Of a DNA stretch of 64,000 bases, positions 1 to 11,819 are shown in pieces. The notes under the pieces were generated by a model that was not told where the DNA came from, did no database searches, and saw nothing but the letters and a program-made list of their open reading frames with translations. Source of the stretch: Pseudoips prasinana (lineage: Eukaryota > Arthropoda > Insecta > Lepidoptera > Nolidae). The first letter of the stretch is position 1; each line of letters begins with the position of its first letter. The stretch spans positions 14,129,501 through 14,193,500 of the forward strand of contig OX621242.1 in NCBI GenBank assembly GCA_951640165.1, read 5' to 3'. The position numbers were made by a program, and so were the translations under genes.

Positions 1-1170
1 GTAAAATATACGGAATACCGTCGTTCAGTTTGAAAAGCGATGTATATGTATCTCTGCAACTTCAATATAATCACTAATATGCCACTCTCCTGTACGATAG
101 AAGATTATTTTCGTCTATTCTTGTCTTTATAATTTGTAATTTAAATTAAATAAAAAATGTACGCGACACTCATTTTAGATTCCAGTTTAGAACTTGAGAT
201 TAACATAGAATAATTTATTATATACGTTTAAGAGGCTGAAAATACCCAATTATATAGTATCACGCCAATCTAACGTGCACAAGCTGACATGTATGGGTAG
301 CGAGAATAGAAAACTATAAAACTACGTTCAAAAAGGATAAAACTGAATAAATCCATTGATTGCGAGCAAAATTATAGCTTTATGATAGACCTAAGACAAT
401 GGAGATTTTTCAAAGGACTATCACTATTAAAATTTTTTTTTCTGTCAAGACATACAGTCAAATCGCGTTTAAAAATTATGTTCAATTCATCATATATATT
501 TTGAATACGACTAGTACGATTGGATAAAACTTGCGGCAAATAATCAACTTGTCTGTGGTGAGCGGTTTAACTATTCATATCTTTCCAACTTAGATTTTTG
601 GCAATATTGTAAGAATCGTTGTATGGCTTAGTATGAGTTTGCAAAAAAAGGAAATGTATGAACGAGTCCAAGTTCTCGACGAAAATGTAGCACTAGTTAT
701 ATTGGTTGTTTGGTTGTTGTCCCAGTAACGTTATATGTTTCGCCAATCACAACGTTTTGTCCCCATCGAGGGCTCGAATTCATTAATTTGTTTCGTTTTG
801 TTAAGTCTTTTACTAAGCCATTGGGCTGTCACTGTCAGACATTCACTTATGGTAGTACCTTGCGTCTAGCGGCGGAAAATGTAACATGACAGGTTGCTCA
901 ATCTCCCGCCATCCTCAAGACGTATAACATGCCAGGATATACAGAACATGTGAGTAGTTTTAATTAGTAATTCTAGTTCCCGTTATAAGACACTGTAATG
1001 TATGGAAAAAAACTCTTTATATATGTAAAGAACGGATATAAATACTACTTTATTGACAAATGTTTGCTGGAAACTATCAAGACTCGCCAATAAATAGTTG
1101 AGTACCCGGAAAAATCCAGTAATGAATTATCGTGATTGTATTTTTTATATTATATGGAATAAAATGCCAA
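1..1170. other. Intergenic spacer, nothing recognised
   Basis: A+T-rich sequence with frequent stops in all frames. I see no coding stretch, RNA gene or clear repeat family here. Confidence 0.6.
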
Positions 1171-1484
1171 TCTATACTTAAAATAAAATCGTAGGAAAGT
1201 CAAAACTGTACATTGAATATTTTTTTTAATGGGTACTTGGGGCGTGATCTACAATCGATATGGAAGCCAAAAATATAGCATTTAGAATTTTTGTCTGTTT
1301 GTCTGTATGTATGTCCGGGCTAAACTCAAAAAGTACTGCATGGATTTACTTAAAATTTTGCATGAACATTACTAAGAGGTCGGGTCAACATATAGGCTAC
1401 ATATTATCACGCTATCACCTACGGGGGAGGAGCTGTGATAATTTATAAAATTTAACGCGGGTAAAACCGCGGGGCACAGCTAGT
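1171..1484 (+). mobile_element. Short Helitron-like element, copy A
   Basis: Begins TCTATAC after an A and ends with a GC-rich segment (CCGCGGGGCACAGC) followed by CTAGT, matching the TC...CTRRT ends of Helitrons. The body matches the reverse complements of 3499-3818 and 35318-35631, including the stretch CCTACGGGGGAGGAGC. It has no coding capacity, so it would be non-autonomous. The base after CTAGT is A rather than the usual T, which weakens the assignment for this copy. Confidence 0.6.
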
Positions 1485-2184
1485 AAACCATAAAATTGTA
1501 GCAGTTATATGCTTAAGTACAAACTTGGTCTTAAAAAAGTATGTGAAATAATAAACACCTATAATAATATCACCCCACAGTCTGTCTGCCCATGCAGTGT
1601 GTACATTTCAGATATTTTTAAATTTATACCTATTGAACACCGTAACAATTATAAAACGTGCTTACTTAAATTGAATAATATACCTACACGAGGTATAACG
1701 CCTAAAAATATGTATAAATTCACGTGTTTAAAACATATCGTTCATATGTGTTTATAAAATATCGTTGTGGATTTTTATAAAACGTGTTACATAACTAATA
1801 TTGGAAGGTGTATAGAAATCTTAGAAAGCTGAACTGTTTTCCTTTCTGTATGATACTCCGGGAATATAAAATAGCTAGAAACCAAAATTACATGATTGAC
1901 TACCGTTTGACCTTCAATCATAGAGATCGCGTTACCGAGACGACCTTTAACGATTATTATAAAGGTTCTCATGACAACTAGGCCAGACACCCGACGGCTT
2001 GCTCTCTTATTCATGGAACGTAACCTCAACTGACGCTCATTGTAACAGGAACCTACCACTATTTATGTTTTAATCTGTGTCTACTTTATGACCTCATTAT
2101 CATAGACAAAATGTTCAGTTCAGTGAGAAATTGTTTTTTTAAGTATTCCACACGTTACGCTACATACAGTAACATAAGCAACAT
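1485..2184. other. Intergenic spacer
   Basis: An 82-codon open frame at 1509-1757 resembles no family I know and lacks coding-like codon use. No other feature is seen. Confidence 0.5.
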
Positions 2185-2330
2185 ATCAGCCGAATCACGT
2201 CCACTGCTGGACAAGATACTCCGCCAAAAATATGGGGGATATTCCATAATTGCCACGCTTGGTAGACAGGTACGATCAGAGTATAATGGTCATAGTCACA
2301 GAACTGAGGGGCACTGCTAATCGTTGTCTG
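2185..2330 (+). repeat. Degenerate dispersed repeat (RTE-associated type)
   Basis: Contains the phrase CCACTGCTGGACAA followed by an ATAATTGCC...CTTGG stretch. The same pattern recurs in degraded form near 11450, 29500, 42150 and 62140. This phrase is common in lepidopteran RTE-derived repeats; the family assignment is from memory. Confidence 0.4.
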
Positions 2331-2361
2331 GTAGGAATTAGTTACGCCCCCCATGTGATGA

Positions 2362-2404
2362 TGACATTATGTACTAACACCCCCTGTGTTAGTACATAAT
2401 GTCA
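2362..2404. repeat. Perfect hairpin, 19-bp arms
   Basis: Arms 2362-2380 and 2386-2404 are exact inverted repeats (TGACATTATGTACTAACAC) around a 5-base loop. Confidence 0.85.
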
Positions 2405-2427
2405 GCTGATAAGTAAGTTCCTACATA

Positions 2428-2679
2428 ATATATAATAATAATAATATCTAGGGACAATGTCACACAAATCATCCTAGCCCCAAACTAAGCAAAGCTTGTA
2501 CTATGGGTACCAGGCGACGATATACATACTTATATAGATATATAAATACGTAAATACATAGAAAACATCCATGACTCAGAAACAAATATTCGTGCTCATC
2601 ACACAAATATTTGCACTTACCGGGATTCGAACCCAGGACCACCAGCTTCGTAGGCAGGATCACTACGAACTACGGTGAC
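2428..2679 (-). mobile_element. tRNA-derived SINE, family alpha
   Basis: The reverse complement of this stretch matches the copies at 41901-42148 and 61752-62011. Read on the minus strand it starts with a tRNA-like head (A box near TAGTTCGTAGTG, B box GGTTCGAATCC), continues through a shared body, and ends next to an (ATT)n-like tail. The copies are similar but not identical. No protein is encoded. Confidence 0.8.
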
Positions 2680-2696
2680 TAGTTTGTAGTGCTCCT

Positions 2697-2731
2697 GTTC
2701 GTTAACCCTTATTATATAAGGGTTAACGAAC
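2697..2731. repeat. Perfect hairpin, 15-bp arms
   Basis: Arms 2697-2711 and 2717-2731 (GTTCGTTAACCCTTA and its complement) enclose a 5-base loop. It lies 17 bp beyond the SINE head. Confidence 0.85.
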
Positions 2732-2982
2732 TTTTTATCTACCCCTGAAGCCGGTGCCCGCGGGTATTCAAGTGCTTTAGAAGGGCATCTATTAGGATAG
2801 CCACCTCATTAAAATCTACGGTCAGTTACAGTTGTGATAACCCAGACCATATAAATTTAAATAAATTTAAATAAATATAAATTTTTAGTGTCTTCATTTA
2901 GATTGCAGACACTAACAATTTATACTCTATTTCAACATTCTAAACAAAAATAGTTATTGTTTTAAACTTCACGGGAGTTTGA

Positions 2983-3240
2983 CGGGCCTGTTGGCGTGGT
3001 TGGCAAATGCTTGCTCTTCACACCGGAGGTCGTGAGTTCGATTCCCACCCAGGACAGATATTTGTGTGCATTAACATGTTTGTTTGTCCTGAGTCTGGGT
3101 GTATAAGTATATAAGTATGTATTTACAAAAGAAAAGTAGTATATCAGTTATTTGGTTTCCATAGTCCAAGCACTGCTTAGTTTGGGATCAGATGGCGGTC
3201 AGATGTGTAAATAATGTCCCAGGATATTATATTATTAAAG
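2983..3240 (+). mobile_element. tRNA-derived SINE, family beta
   Basis: Has a tRNA-like head with B box AGTTCGATTCC near 3035, then a body with GTCCTGAGTCTGGGTG and CAAGCACTGCTTAG, and an ATTATTAAAG tail. Related copies lie at 35990-36227 and 39481-39742 (minus) and at 46545-46762 and 53803-54051 (plus, degraded). Confidence 0.8.
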
Positions 3241-3498
3241 CAGTGTTATTTTTACTAGATATATAAAAGTATAATGGATTGAAACAACTTACTGACTGAT
3301 CGATCAACACACAGCTGAAACCGCCGGGTCTAGAACCATGACATTTTGCACAAATATTAAGTGACTTACGTGTGCACTATGAAAACAAACATAAACAAAA
3401 ATTCTTTCTATTTTTGTAAATTCAAACGGGGTGCAAGAGGCAATTTTTTATGTAACAACGTATTTTGTTGGTCTAATCATCTTGGTATTTATATTCAT

Positions 3499-3818
3499 AC
3501 TAGCTGTGCCCCGCGGTTTTACTCACGTAAAATTTTATAAAAATACCACAGCTCCTCCCCCGTAGGTGATAGCGTGATAATTTGTAGCCTATAATAATAT
3601 GTTGACCCGACCTCTTACTAATATTCATGCAAAATTTGAAGTTAATCCATGCTGGGCTTTTTGAGTTTAGCCCGGACATACATATTGACAAACAGACAAA
3701 AATTCTAAAAACTATATTTTTGGCTTCGGTATTGTTTGTAGATCACGCCCTAAGTATCCTTTTTAAAAAATATTCAATGTACAGTTTTGACTTTCCTACG
3801 ATTTTATTGTGTACATGT
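3499..3818 (-). mobile_element. Short Helitron-like element, copy B
   Basis: Starts on the plus strand with ACTAGCTGTGCCCCGCGG, the complement of a CTAGT terminus, and matches 1171-1484 in reverse over its whole length. The far end near 3818 has lost a clear TC terminus. Confidence 0.55.
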
Positions 3819-5649
3819 TTGAATACAAAGATTTATCCTGTTAAGGGTTAAAGTAAGAGTCGAAAGTTTGTTAGAAACTTGATCAAATATAAAAAAAATA
3901 TGCGATGTGTTTTTTGTTTCGGACAAAAGAGGTAAGTTCTAAATCAAAGGTTATAGAAAATAGGTTCGTTGCGAATGAAGTCACGGACAAAAATTCGTTA
4001 CTAGATATGCTTATTTATACCTACGGTAAATATAAAACACTCACCTAAAGAACGCAATTAAAACCTTTTTAATACTGTACGGTAGCTATGAGGGTAAATA
4101 TGCCCTTATTATTACAATATGCCTAAAGCCTCTCATTATATCATGGACATGCCCTAGTAAATTATATGTGAATATGTAGATCGAATATGTTCTATTGTTA
4201 AGAAACCAATTTGAAACTCTAAAAACTCATTTGAATAGTTTTGGGTTTTAGTGGCTAGTTTGTATGCTATATGATAGCATTCATCGAATAAATTTTAAAT
4301 TATTTATTTCACTGAGAGTGAGATTAATATTAATCGCTACCCAAACTCAGTATGTAATGTTACGGACTAAAAACTGAAAATATTGCAGGAATACCTCAAT
4401 TAATTGTCTGTGAAAGTTTCTACGCAACTAAAGTTTAAATAGACATAAAATCTTTCATCTTAACTATAGTGAATGAAAAATTCCATATATTAACTAAATA
4501 AATACCACCCACGACTTGCCATTTATCTTGAAACTGTCGTATTAAAGTTTAATGTTTTATAAAAAAATGGAACATACACGTTGCACTTTAGATATAGTTT
4601 TATTTGGACGCGTACGTTGTCTACAGACTTTTACTGAAGTAATGAGCTTTGTCTCGTGCCTTTTTTATATTTTCTCATTACAATAAAAAATAGTATTAAT
4701 TACTGTACGTAAAGTCAAATGATCAATGTGAATAAGGTATGATTCCGTACGTCTCTCCATTCAATTATGAAATGGAGAGCACATTTTTTTTAAATATTGT
4801 CTATGGAAGTTTACGTTTGCCAATACAGCTAACATGTAGCCGATATATACAATTTACATACGTGAAATTGTAAAATCGATTATTATTTTAGAAAAAGCAA
4901 CCCAAATATGTGGTATGTGCTACGAATCGGTATTTTCTGCTACCAATAGTTATTCAGAGAATTTTTATTTGACTGAGTGACAGAAAGGCAATTCAATTGT
5001 GAAACTTTACCACGGAATTTGTTTACGTTTGCATGAACAGAATTCCAATAAGAAAAGTTACAAAACAAAGGCGATGTAATGAAACTTATTTTGAATTTAT
5101 ATTTATATGTAGGTATATGCTTTTAGTGGCTGTTTCGTTCAGCATTATTGTTTGCTTACTATAAGCTACGTAGTTAATCACTAAAACACAACACCTAAAT
5201 TTTGTTCTGCAAACAAAATAGGTATAGCATTTTGCTAGTTATAATAACATAAAAAGGTACTACCTCATCTGTCTAGTGGTTATTCTTGTCCAGTTTTTCT
5301 AGCGAGCTAAAAACTTAGTAACAAGTTGGCGACAGAAAGTTGGCGGCGTCATACCCCGTGGCTTTGAGAGCACTTAAACTAATCTTAACTAAGTTATCTT
5401 TATTCGTATCAGATTCTCCTGCATTACGAGGCTGAGTAAATAGAGAGTGCGCATGTATTTGGTCCTACGCTGACTTGTGCACCACAATATATGTATATAT
5501 TACTAGTTAATTCATTATATTGACTAGTTTCCGTTGAGTATGTTTGCAATAGTTCAATTTGCACGAGAATTATTTAATGTTTTATTATTTTATAAGTTTT
5601 AAGTAAAATCTTAATCAGTTACCTTGTTGACTAATACCTCTATATGTAT
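3819..5649. other. Intergenic spacer, nothing recognised
   Basis: A+T-rich with no credible coding frame, no RNA gene and no repeat family that I recognise. Confidence 0.55.
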
Positions 5650-5790
5650 TCAACGTATAATAATAGCCGCCATTACTATGACAGGGACCGACAGCTTAAC
5701 GTGCCCTCCGAAGCACGGAGATGCTCCTAAAGTAAGCTACTGGCAATCTGTCATATATTACGTCCGCCAGCCTATTATTTACTTACTTCA
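5650..5790 (+). repeat. Dispersed repeat fragment with CAGCTTAACG motif
   Basis: Carries GGGACCGACAGCTTAACG followed by a CGAAGCACGGAGATGCTC segment. The same phrases appear around 35020-35225, where a MITE splits them, and in degraded form near 35710. The family is unnamed here. Confidence 0.5.
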
Positions 5791-6161
5791 CTGCCTCGTT
5801 GGTCTACCGGTAGCATGTTCAACCGCAGAAAATGAGGTCATGGCATAAAATCCCGGGTCGGGCCAAAAAGTGATGTTGGGACTTTTCCGTTAAAAGAAAT
5901 TTCTCAGTATCAGCCCGAAGTCTGGAAGTCAGCGGTATTATACCTCCGTGCCTCGGAGAGCAGGTAAAGCCGTCGGTTCTGTACCTGACTTCTTTCCGGT
6001 CATGTCGCTAGTTGTCCTATCGGATCATGAGAGTGATGGAATAGAAAGTGCCACTGTGTTTGCGCAGACACTTGTGCACTATAATATGTCCTGCGCAATT
6101 GGCTAATCTCCATTGAGAATGGCCGCCGTGGCTGAAATTAGGCCGGAAGAGATCATCATCA
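5791..6161 (+). mobile_element. tRNA-derived SINE, family gamma
   Basis: Begins CTGCCTCGTTGGTCTACCGG, which resembles a tRNA A-box region, and includes TCAGCCCGAAGTCTGG and AATATGTCCTGCGCAATTGG. A close copy is at 40163-40535 and a degraded one at 63405-63630. It has no coding frame of its own. Confidence 0.7.
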
Positions 6162-7132
6162 GTTACTTACTACCGATCACTTACGGACCGATGAGAGTAT
6201 CTTGTATTTTCTCTGGAGATTTTCTGGGCAGTGAGTGAATAGAGTCTGTGTTTGGGTACAAACTATAATATAGTCAACTATAATATTGTTATAGTCCACC
6301 ATAACAAGTCCTTCGATAAAGGCTATTTTCCGCTAAGATTACTACCATGACTAAAATTCTACTGAAGGATATTAAAACATGAAATAAAATAAAAAACTAA
6401 ACAAAAATCTTTACAAGTTTAAATCGCAATAAGAACGAGCGTGACCTTGTCATATTCTAAGAAGCTGTAATAAAATTCTGAAGAATTTCTCACAGCAGGC
6501 CTAACCTAATACGTAACGCAAAGGCGCTTAAAACTTTAATTGCCTCCAGTAAGAAAACCTATTTATTCAGAACACGTGTCGCTTTGTAGACAAATTTGGC
6601 AAAATCTACATCTTGTGGTATTTTATTTGTATTCGGCGTGTATTTTTTATATATAAATGTTGTAAACCATGTTACCTACCAACTGATATAGGAAAATAAT
6701 GAATTCAATGTTTTTATGGGTTAAATGCTACCGTTGAATTGTACTTAATCATCAGATAGACCTTGTAAGTAATGGAATCACACGTTACTCTGTGAAAATC
6801 CATAACATTGCAAATATAAAATTAATAATTATAGTGTTAATTTCCCTAATTGTCAGTTTAATCAAGCCGTGATGCAATAAATATGCAAATGTAGTACATT
6901 ATAATAATGCAAATTACATGCGCCGGTACGATACCCAGCACGTGTTTCAGTCGTCCACGGACCATTCTCAAGGGATGCTAACTCGCCGAGTGCTCGAATG
7001 CGAACTTGTTCTTATTTGCCAACATGCCGATACTTACTACTCTCATTTTTTAAGTAAATATACCCTAAGCTATTGGCGGAGGTAAATGAGAAGTTGGGAA
7101 TAGTCTTCAACATGAATTAAACGTTAGAAGCT
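6162..7132. other. Spacer, possibly containing the LINE 5' UTR
   Basis: Mostly A+T-rich. The last 200 bp (from about 6930) are somewhat more GC-rich and could be the 5' UTR of the LINE that follows, but I cannot place its 5' end. Confidence 0.4.
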
Positions 7133-7819
7133 ATGTCGGAAGATATTAGTTTTTACGCGGAAAAATACCAAGAGTTAATCGAGGAAAGAGAAAAAACTGA
7201 CAGAAAATTAAAAGCTCTGGAGCACAAATATGTGCACTTGGAGACAGTTAACAAGGCTTTGGAAGAAAGGATAGGATACCTGGAAGTGCACGAGAGAGAT
7301 AAAAATATCGAAGTTGTCGGATTAGAGGAGCAGCAAAATGAAAATTTAGAAAGTATAGTAAAAATTTTAGCAAATAAACTGGGCCTGGATGCAGGCATGA
7401 TAAAGGAGATAAAGCGGGTAGGTGAAGAAAATAAGCGCGTCCCGCAGCAAACTACAGCCGCTGGCGGCACCCTATCTGGTGGGGAGAATAAGCTACGTGA
7501 GAGAAAGGCACGACCGGTTGTAATCACTATGGTGACTCGTACTGCCCGTGAGAAGTGGCTAGCTACCAGAAAAACCCATCAGCTCACCAACGAGGATATA
7601 TTGGCCGGTGGAAACAAACAACGCCTTTACATAAATGAGGACCTGACTAAGTATATGCGCAATCTCCTATGGACAGCAAAGAACGAACTAAAACCGATAT
7701 TTAAATATATTTGGGTACAAAATGGTACGGTATTAGTAAAGAAAGACGATCCGAATGACAAAAAAATAAGATCGATTCGCACGTTCGACGATATAAACAG
7801 TTACACCAATAACAAATGA
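7133..7819 (+). CDS. LINE ORF1 protein (coiled coil plus L1-ORF1-like/FP25K-like region)
   Basis: An uninterrupted 228-residue frame. Residues about 10-55 form a charged heptad-type coiled coil (EKTDRKLKALEHKY and what follows). Next is DKNIEVVGLEEQQNENLESI, typical of the RNA-binding domain of L1-type ORF1 proteins and of the related FP25K-like segments in insect retroelements. The C-terminus (about 165-228) has RLYINEDLTKYMRNLL and a W-V-Q-NG-V pattern, as in the C-terminal domain of that family. The likely role is to bind the element's RNA as a trimeric chaperone. The ATG at 7133 is taken because the frame before it holds no longer conserved segment. The frame is intact although ORF2 is not. 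Confidence 0.75.
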   Translation: MSEDISFYAEKYQELIEEREKTDRKLKALEHKYVHLETVNKALEERIGYLEVHERDKNIEVVGLEEQQNENLESIVKILANKLGLDAGMIKEIKRVGEENKRVPQQTTAAGGTLSGGENKLRERKARPVVITMVTRTAREKWLATRKTHQLTNEDILAGGNKQRLYINEDLTKYMRNLLWTAKNELKPIFKYIWVQNGTVLVKKDDPNDKKIRSIRTFDDINSYTNNK

Positions 7820-7923
7820 TGTGCCCGTGTGTAACAGTGCAGTCAACCTCAGATTAGCGTGAATATAACATTCGATGATCATACATCACATATTACACCT
7901 AATATTATATACAATAAATACAC

Positions 7924-10311
7924 ATGCATAGACAGCTGGCAAGACCACATAATACAATCGACACGTACGGTGACACAGTGACACAGACGTGTATCGATCA
8001 TGTGTGGGTTCGAACCCAGTGTGTAACAACTGCGTATGTGTTAACGTGTAAAATATCGGACCACTATCTAATAGGTGTTTGTATTGACTGGAGTTCGTAC
8101 GGAGAAAGTTCTCCAAACAGTGTTAAACTTAACAGGACTGTTATTTCTGATGACAGGGTAATATCAATGCTTGACGAGGTTCCATGGACAGAGCTGTTAA
8201 ACTGTAAGTGTCCCATTGAATTATATAACAGATTGTCTACAATATTTTCAAATGCTTATTATAATTCAAAAATTCAAGTACCGGTCCGTAAGAGAAGAAA
8301 ATCCAAATCGTGGATTACAAACACACTTAAGCATATGATTAGTACTAGGGATAAACTATTTAAATATTGTAAAAGTAAGCCAAATGATATGAATTTGCGC
8401 TTGCAGTATAACAGATACAGAAATAAAGTAAATAAATGTATAAGTAAAGCTAAAAACAAGTACCGACAAGAAGAAATAAAAAAGTGTAATAAAAATATTA
8501 GAAAAATTTGGGGCAGAGTTAATTCATGGTTAGGAAGGGAGACAAAAAGCATAGATACAATCATATTAAAGTATATGGGCAGAATATATAGTACACCTGA
8601 AATATGTGATCGCTTCTCTAACACTTTTAGTAATGAAATTATAAATATAAAACATAAGTGTGATCATACCTTTTTAGATAGATCAACATATGTTAGTCAC
8701 AGTAACGTATCTCTGAGATATCAAAAAACCTGTTCTAAGGATGTAGAGGTAATAATAAATGGGCTAAGTTGTGAAAAATCGGAAGGGGTAGATAAAATTA
8801 GGGTTAAAGAGGTAAAGTTTTTAAAATATAAGCTGAGTTCTGTAATCGCATTGTTTATTAACTTGTGTGTGGAAAAGGGAGTATATCCCGATGAACTGAA
8901 AGTAGCAATAATAAGGCCTATTTTTAAACAGGGATCTCACAGCGATTTTTCAAACTATAGACCTATAGCCATATTGTCTGTTATAAACAAAATTGTAGAA
9001 AAAATCATTGTTAGTCAGATAAGCGGGTTTTTGGAAAAATATGGCATTATATCAAATGCTCAACATGGTTTCCGAAGAGGGCGGAACACGGGAACGGCTT
9101 TGGCACAACTAACCGATGACGTCAATTATTGCTTGGATCAGCGGATGCAGGTGGTGGTGCTCTATATTGACTTCAAAAAAGCATTGATACTCTGGAACAC
9201 CACCAGCTGCTGCGCGCCATGGAGGAGTGTGGGGTCGCAGGCCCATTGATCAGATCAGATAAGAAATAGAAAGTTACGAACGGTCATTGACGGGGTCGAA
9301 GGCGAGCTAAAAAATGTTACATGCGGCTTGCCAACTGGTTCCGTGTTCGGCCCGGTCGGATATATCATGCATGTAAACAGCATGTGCAATGTGGTACGCA
9401 ACTGTCGCGTATATATGTTCGCAGACGATACCTGCGTAGTATATGGACATAGAGATCTAAATGTAATTGAAACCCACATCCAAGAAGACTTTACAAATAT
9501 AATCAAATGGGCACATGACAATGGAATCATAGTTAATACACAGAAAACAAAATGTATGCATATACGATCTCCGTATCTTAAAAAAGTTACTCGTTTGCCT
9601 CAAATAGTCGGACACAGCTATGAGTGTTTACATAGTGAATGTGTGGCTTGTAAATGTACAAGTATAGAGGTGGTGGACGAATACAGGTACCTGGGTTTAG
9701 TCATTGACAATCATTTCTCATGGAAAATGCACATAAGAAACTTGAGTAACAAACTAAGCCCGGTCCTCGTGAACTTCCACCATCTTAGTTTTGTTCTGGA
9801 TAGGGCCACTCTGTACATGGTGTACTATGCTCTAGTAGACTCATTGCTCTGTTATGGACTGGCATGCTACGGTAACACATTCAATACCTACTTAAATAAA
9901 ATTAAAGCCATACAAATCAGGTTTATGAAACTTTTAGTCGATAAAAATACTAAAAATTATTGTAAAAGTAGTGATTATGAAGAGTTGTTCTTGAAATGTA
10001 AAATGCTGCCGGTTCATGAAAGGGCTATGATGTTGGTAGCGCAAGAGCAATACCGTAAAAATGAGTTTAAAACCATGTCTGAACACTCTAGACCTCAAAG
10101 GAGCAAAAACACAAAACGTTATGAAGTGCCCATTTGTAACAATTATTATGGACGAAGGTGCAGAAAGTTCTTAGTTCCTACTATATTTAATAGTTTGCCT
10201 TCTGATTTAGAGAATAGCTGTGTTACCAAAAAATCATTTATAAAGAACCTGAGATTTCACTTATTAGGTATTGTTCACAAGAACCTTTACGATAACTTAA
10301 GCAATGTATAA
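7924..10311 (+). pseudogene. LINE ORF2, endonuclease-deleted and frame-broken reverse transcriptase
   Basis: The first frame (to 9249) opens with only the tail of an APE-type endonuclease, including CIDHVWVR and KISDHYLIG (the SDH motif). It then runs through a basic linker into reverse transcriptase motifs: LKVAIIRPIFKQGS, NYRPIAILS, GFRRGRNTG and YIDFKKA. The frame is lost just after YIDFKKA near 9183, where one T appears to be missing, and a few bases are also altered near 9255. A second frame (about 9270-10311) continues with GLPTGSVFGP, the catalytic FADDT, YRYLGLVIDNHFSW and a typical C-terminal tail. About 150-200 residues of endonuclease are absent between ORF1 and here, so a deletion probably preceded or accompanied insertion. 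It is not expected to be functional. Confidence 0.85.
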
Positions 10312-10371
10312 ATAATTAATAGTTAGCAAACAATGTTAAATACACTATAAGTTAAAAAAAGGGAGCTACAT

Positions 10372-10401
10372 CTGCCAACAAACTGCTATGCAGTTTGGCA
10401 G
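10372..10401 (+). repeat. Hairpin in LINE 3' UTR
   Basis: CTGCCAACAAACTGC pairs with GCAGTTTGGCAG across a TAT loop, with a small bulge. Because it lies between the ORF2 stop and the AATAAA/tail, it may be the 3' structure the reverse transcriptase recognises. Confidence 0.6.
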
Positions 10402-10861
10402 AAGTAATTTATTCATTGTAAATTGATGTGTTTAGGGAATAAATCATTTTTCATTTTTTCATTTCATTTCAAAAGATCCAGATACCACTTTAATCCATCA
10501 TTCTATGGTTGGCTGCTATTTACTCGTATCTATTGTTAATCTGTCAATACTGAACCCTGTAAGTATAGGGAAATGATCTTACTATGCCGCGAGTCGTATA
10601 TATATATTTCTAACAGAATTCTATATTAATCGCAATTTTGAAATAATAAGGAACCTTCTTGAGTATAAAGTGCAACTGACTTTGATTATTGGGACTGGCC
10701 TGACACTTTAAAGCCTGACCCCTGATTTACAACTGTAAAAAAGTTGTGAGAATATGACTTGCATAGAAAGAATATGGTCTAGAAGACAGTACGATAATGA
10801 CCAATATTAAATAAATTAAATGTTTTTCGGGGTGATTCTCTTAATAGAAATATTCCAATAA

Positions 10862-10965
10862 CACATTTAGGCTCCACACGGGATTTGAACCCATAACCAC
10901 ATTATCTGTAGATGAATACGCTACCTAGACATGACCCCTGATATGGAGCGCATTTCTTGTTAAGT
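10862..10965 (-). repeat. tRNA-like SINE fragment
   Basis: On the minus strand it reads AGGGGTCATGTCTAGGTAGC ... GGGTTCAAATCCCGTG, an A-box-like and a B-box-like block about 35 bp apart. It has no proper cloverleaf, so I treat it as a SINE relic rather than a tRNA gene. Confidence 0.4.
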
Positions 10966-11449
10966 CATCTATATAATGACACTCTCAAGATATAAATATT
11001 TAAATATGTGCATCAGCAAACAGGAAATTTGCACACCAAGAGCGCAGTAAATCAATCTCTTAAAATAAAAATGCGTCTGTTTCCACTGCAACAAAATATT
11101 TTATACTTGGATGTGACAATGCAGCACTTTCCATAAGTAGTGACCAGTGGCAAAGGGTAATAAATTACATATGTTAAGTCGATTTCATATAATGTTTGAT
11201 AGGTCAAGATTATTATCAGTTCAAGAAAAACTTAAAATAAATCGAACTTATATGTTATTCCGAATCTATATATGTATGATCTTATATAGATTCTGAATGA
11301 CATATTTCTTAGGTGGATTCTAATAACCAAAAACTTAGTACTTTATTATTATAAAGAACTAAGCCTGGCTGAGATAGGTTTACGCTAAATGCATTTCATT
11401 CGAAAGTATATAGAAAGAAATTCATTATCATCATGTCATTCAAAAGCTA
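10966..11449. other. Intergenic spacer
   Basis: A+T-rich, with no feature recognised. Confidence 0.5.
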
Positions 11450-11700
11450 GATATAGGACTCTCCCAAGGATCCCCACAATTGCCGCTCTTGGGCTACTCG
11501 CATCCAGCGGTTTCTAACGACCCTCAAGATCTTCGATTAAGGATGCCCATGCTGTGTTTTTCCGTATGTGGTCGCCACTTGAAGAATTATCTGCCCCAGG
11601 ACAGCTCAGTTTTACGAGCTATGTGTCTGACCCACTGCTACTTTAGCTAGGTCATTCTTCTGGCTATTTCAGTTACTTTAGCTGGCCTGTGGATTTTGAC
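11450..11700 (+). repeat. Degenerate RTE-associated repeat
   Basis: Contains CTCCCAAGGATCCCCACAAT, GCATCCAGCGG and GGTCGCCACTTGAAGAA, phrases common to lepidopteran RTE-derived repeats and partly shared with 62140-62290. It has many stops in every frame. Confidence 0.45.
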
Positions 11701-11819
11701 TGCGACTAGAAAGACTTCTTGGTCTAGACATTACCAGCGATCTATGGAAAATCTTGTCGGCTTTGCCACTATGCACTATTACAATATAAAAATGCATTAT
11801 GCACTGGTGGATTCCACAC

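Larger units (their letters stand above)
7133..10470 (+). mobile_element. Non-LTR retrotransposon (LINE), broken copy
   Basis: A two-ORF element: ORF1 at 7133-7819, a damaged ORF2 at 7924-10311, a 3' UTR with a hairpin, then AATAAA and an imperfect TTTCA-type tail ending near 10470. It is inserted in the same direction as the LRR gene 7 kb downstream. ORF2 lacks most of the endonuclease and has a reading-frame break in the reverse transcriptase, so the copy cannot be autonomous. The clade is probably in the CR1/L2/jockey group, judged from the motifs, but not fixed. A related but diverged minus-strand copy is at 37301-38596. Confidence 0.85.

Noticed and set aside
1509..1757. 82-codon open frame
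   Set aside because: No family resemblance and no coding-like codon use; expected by chance in this composition.
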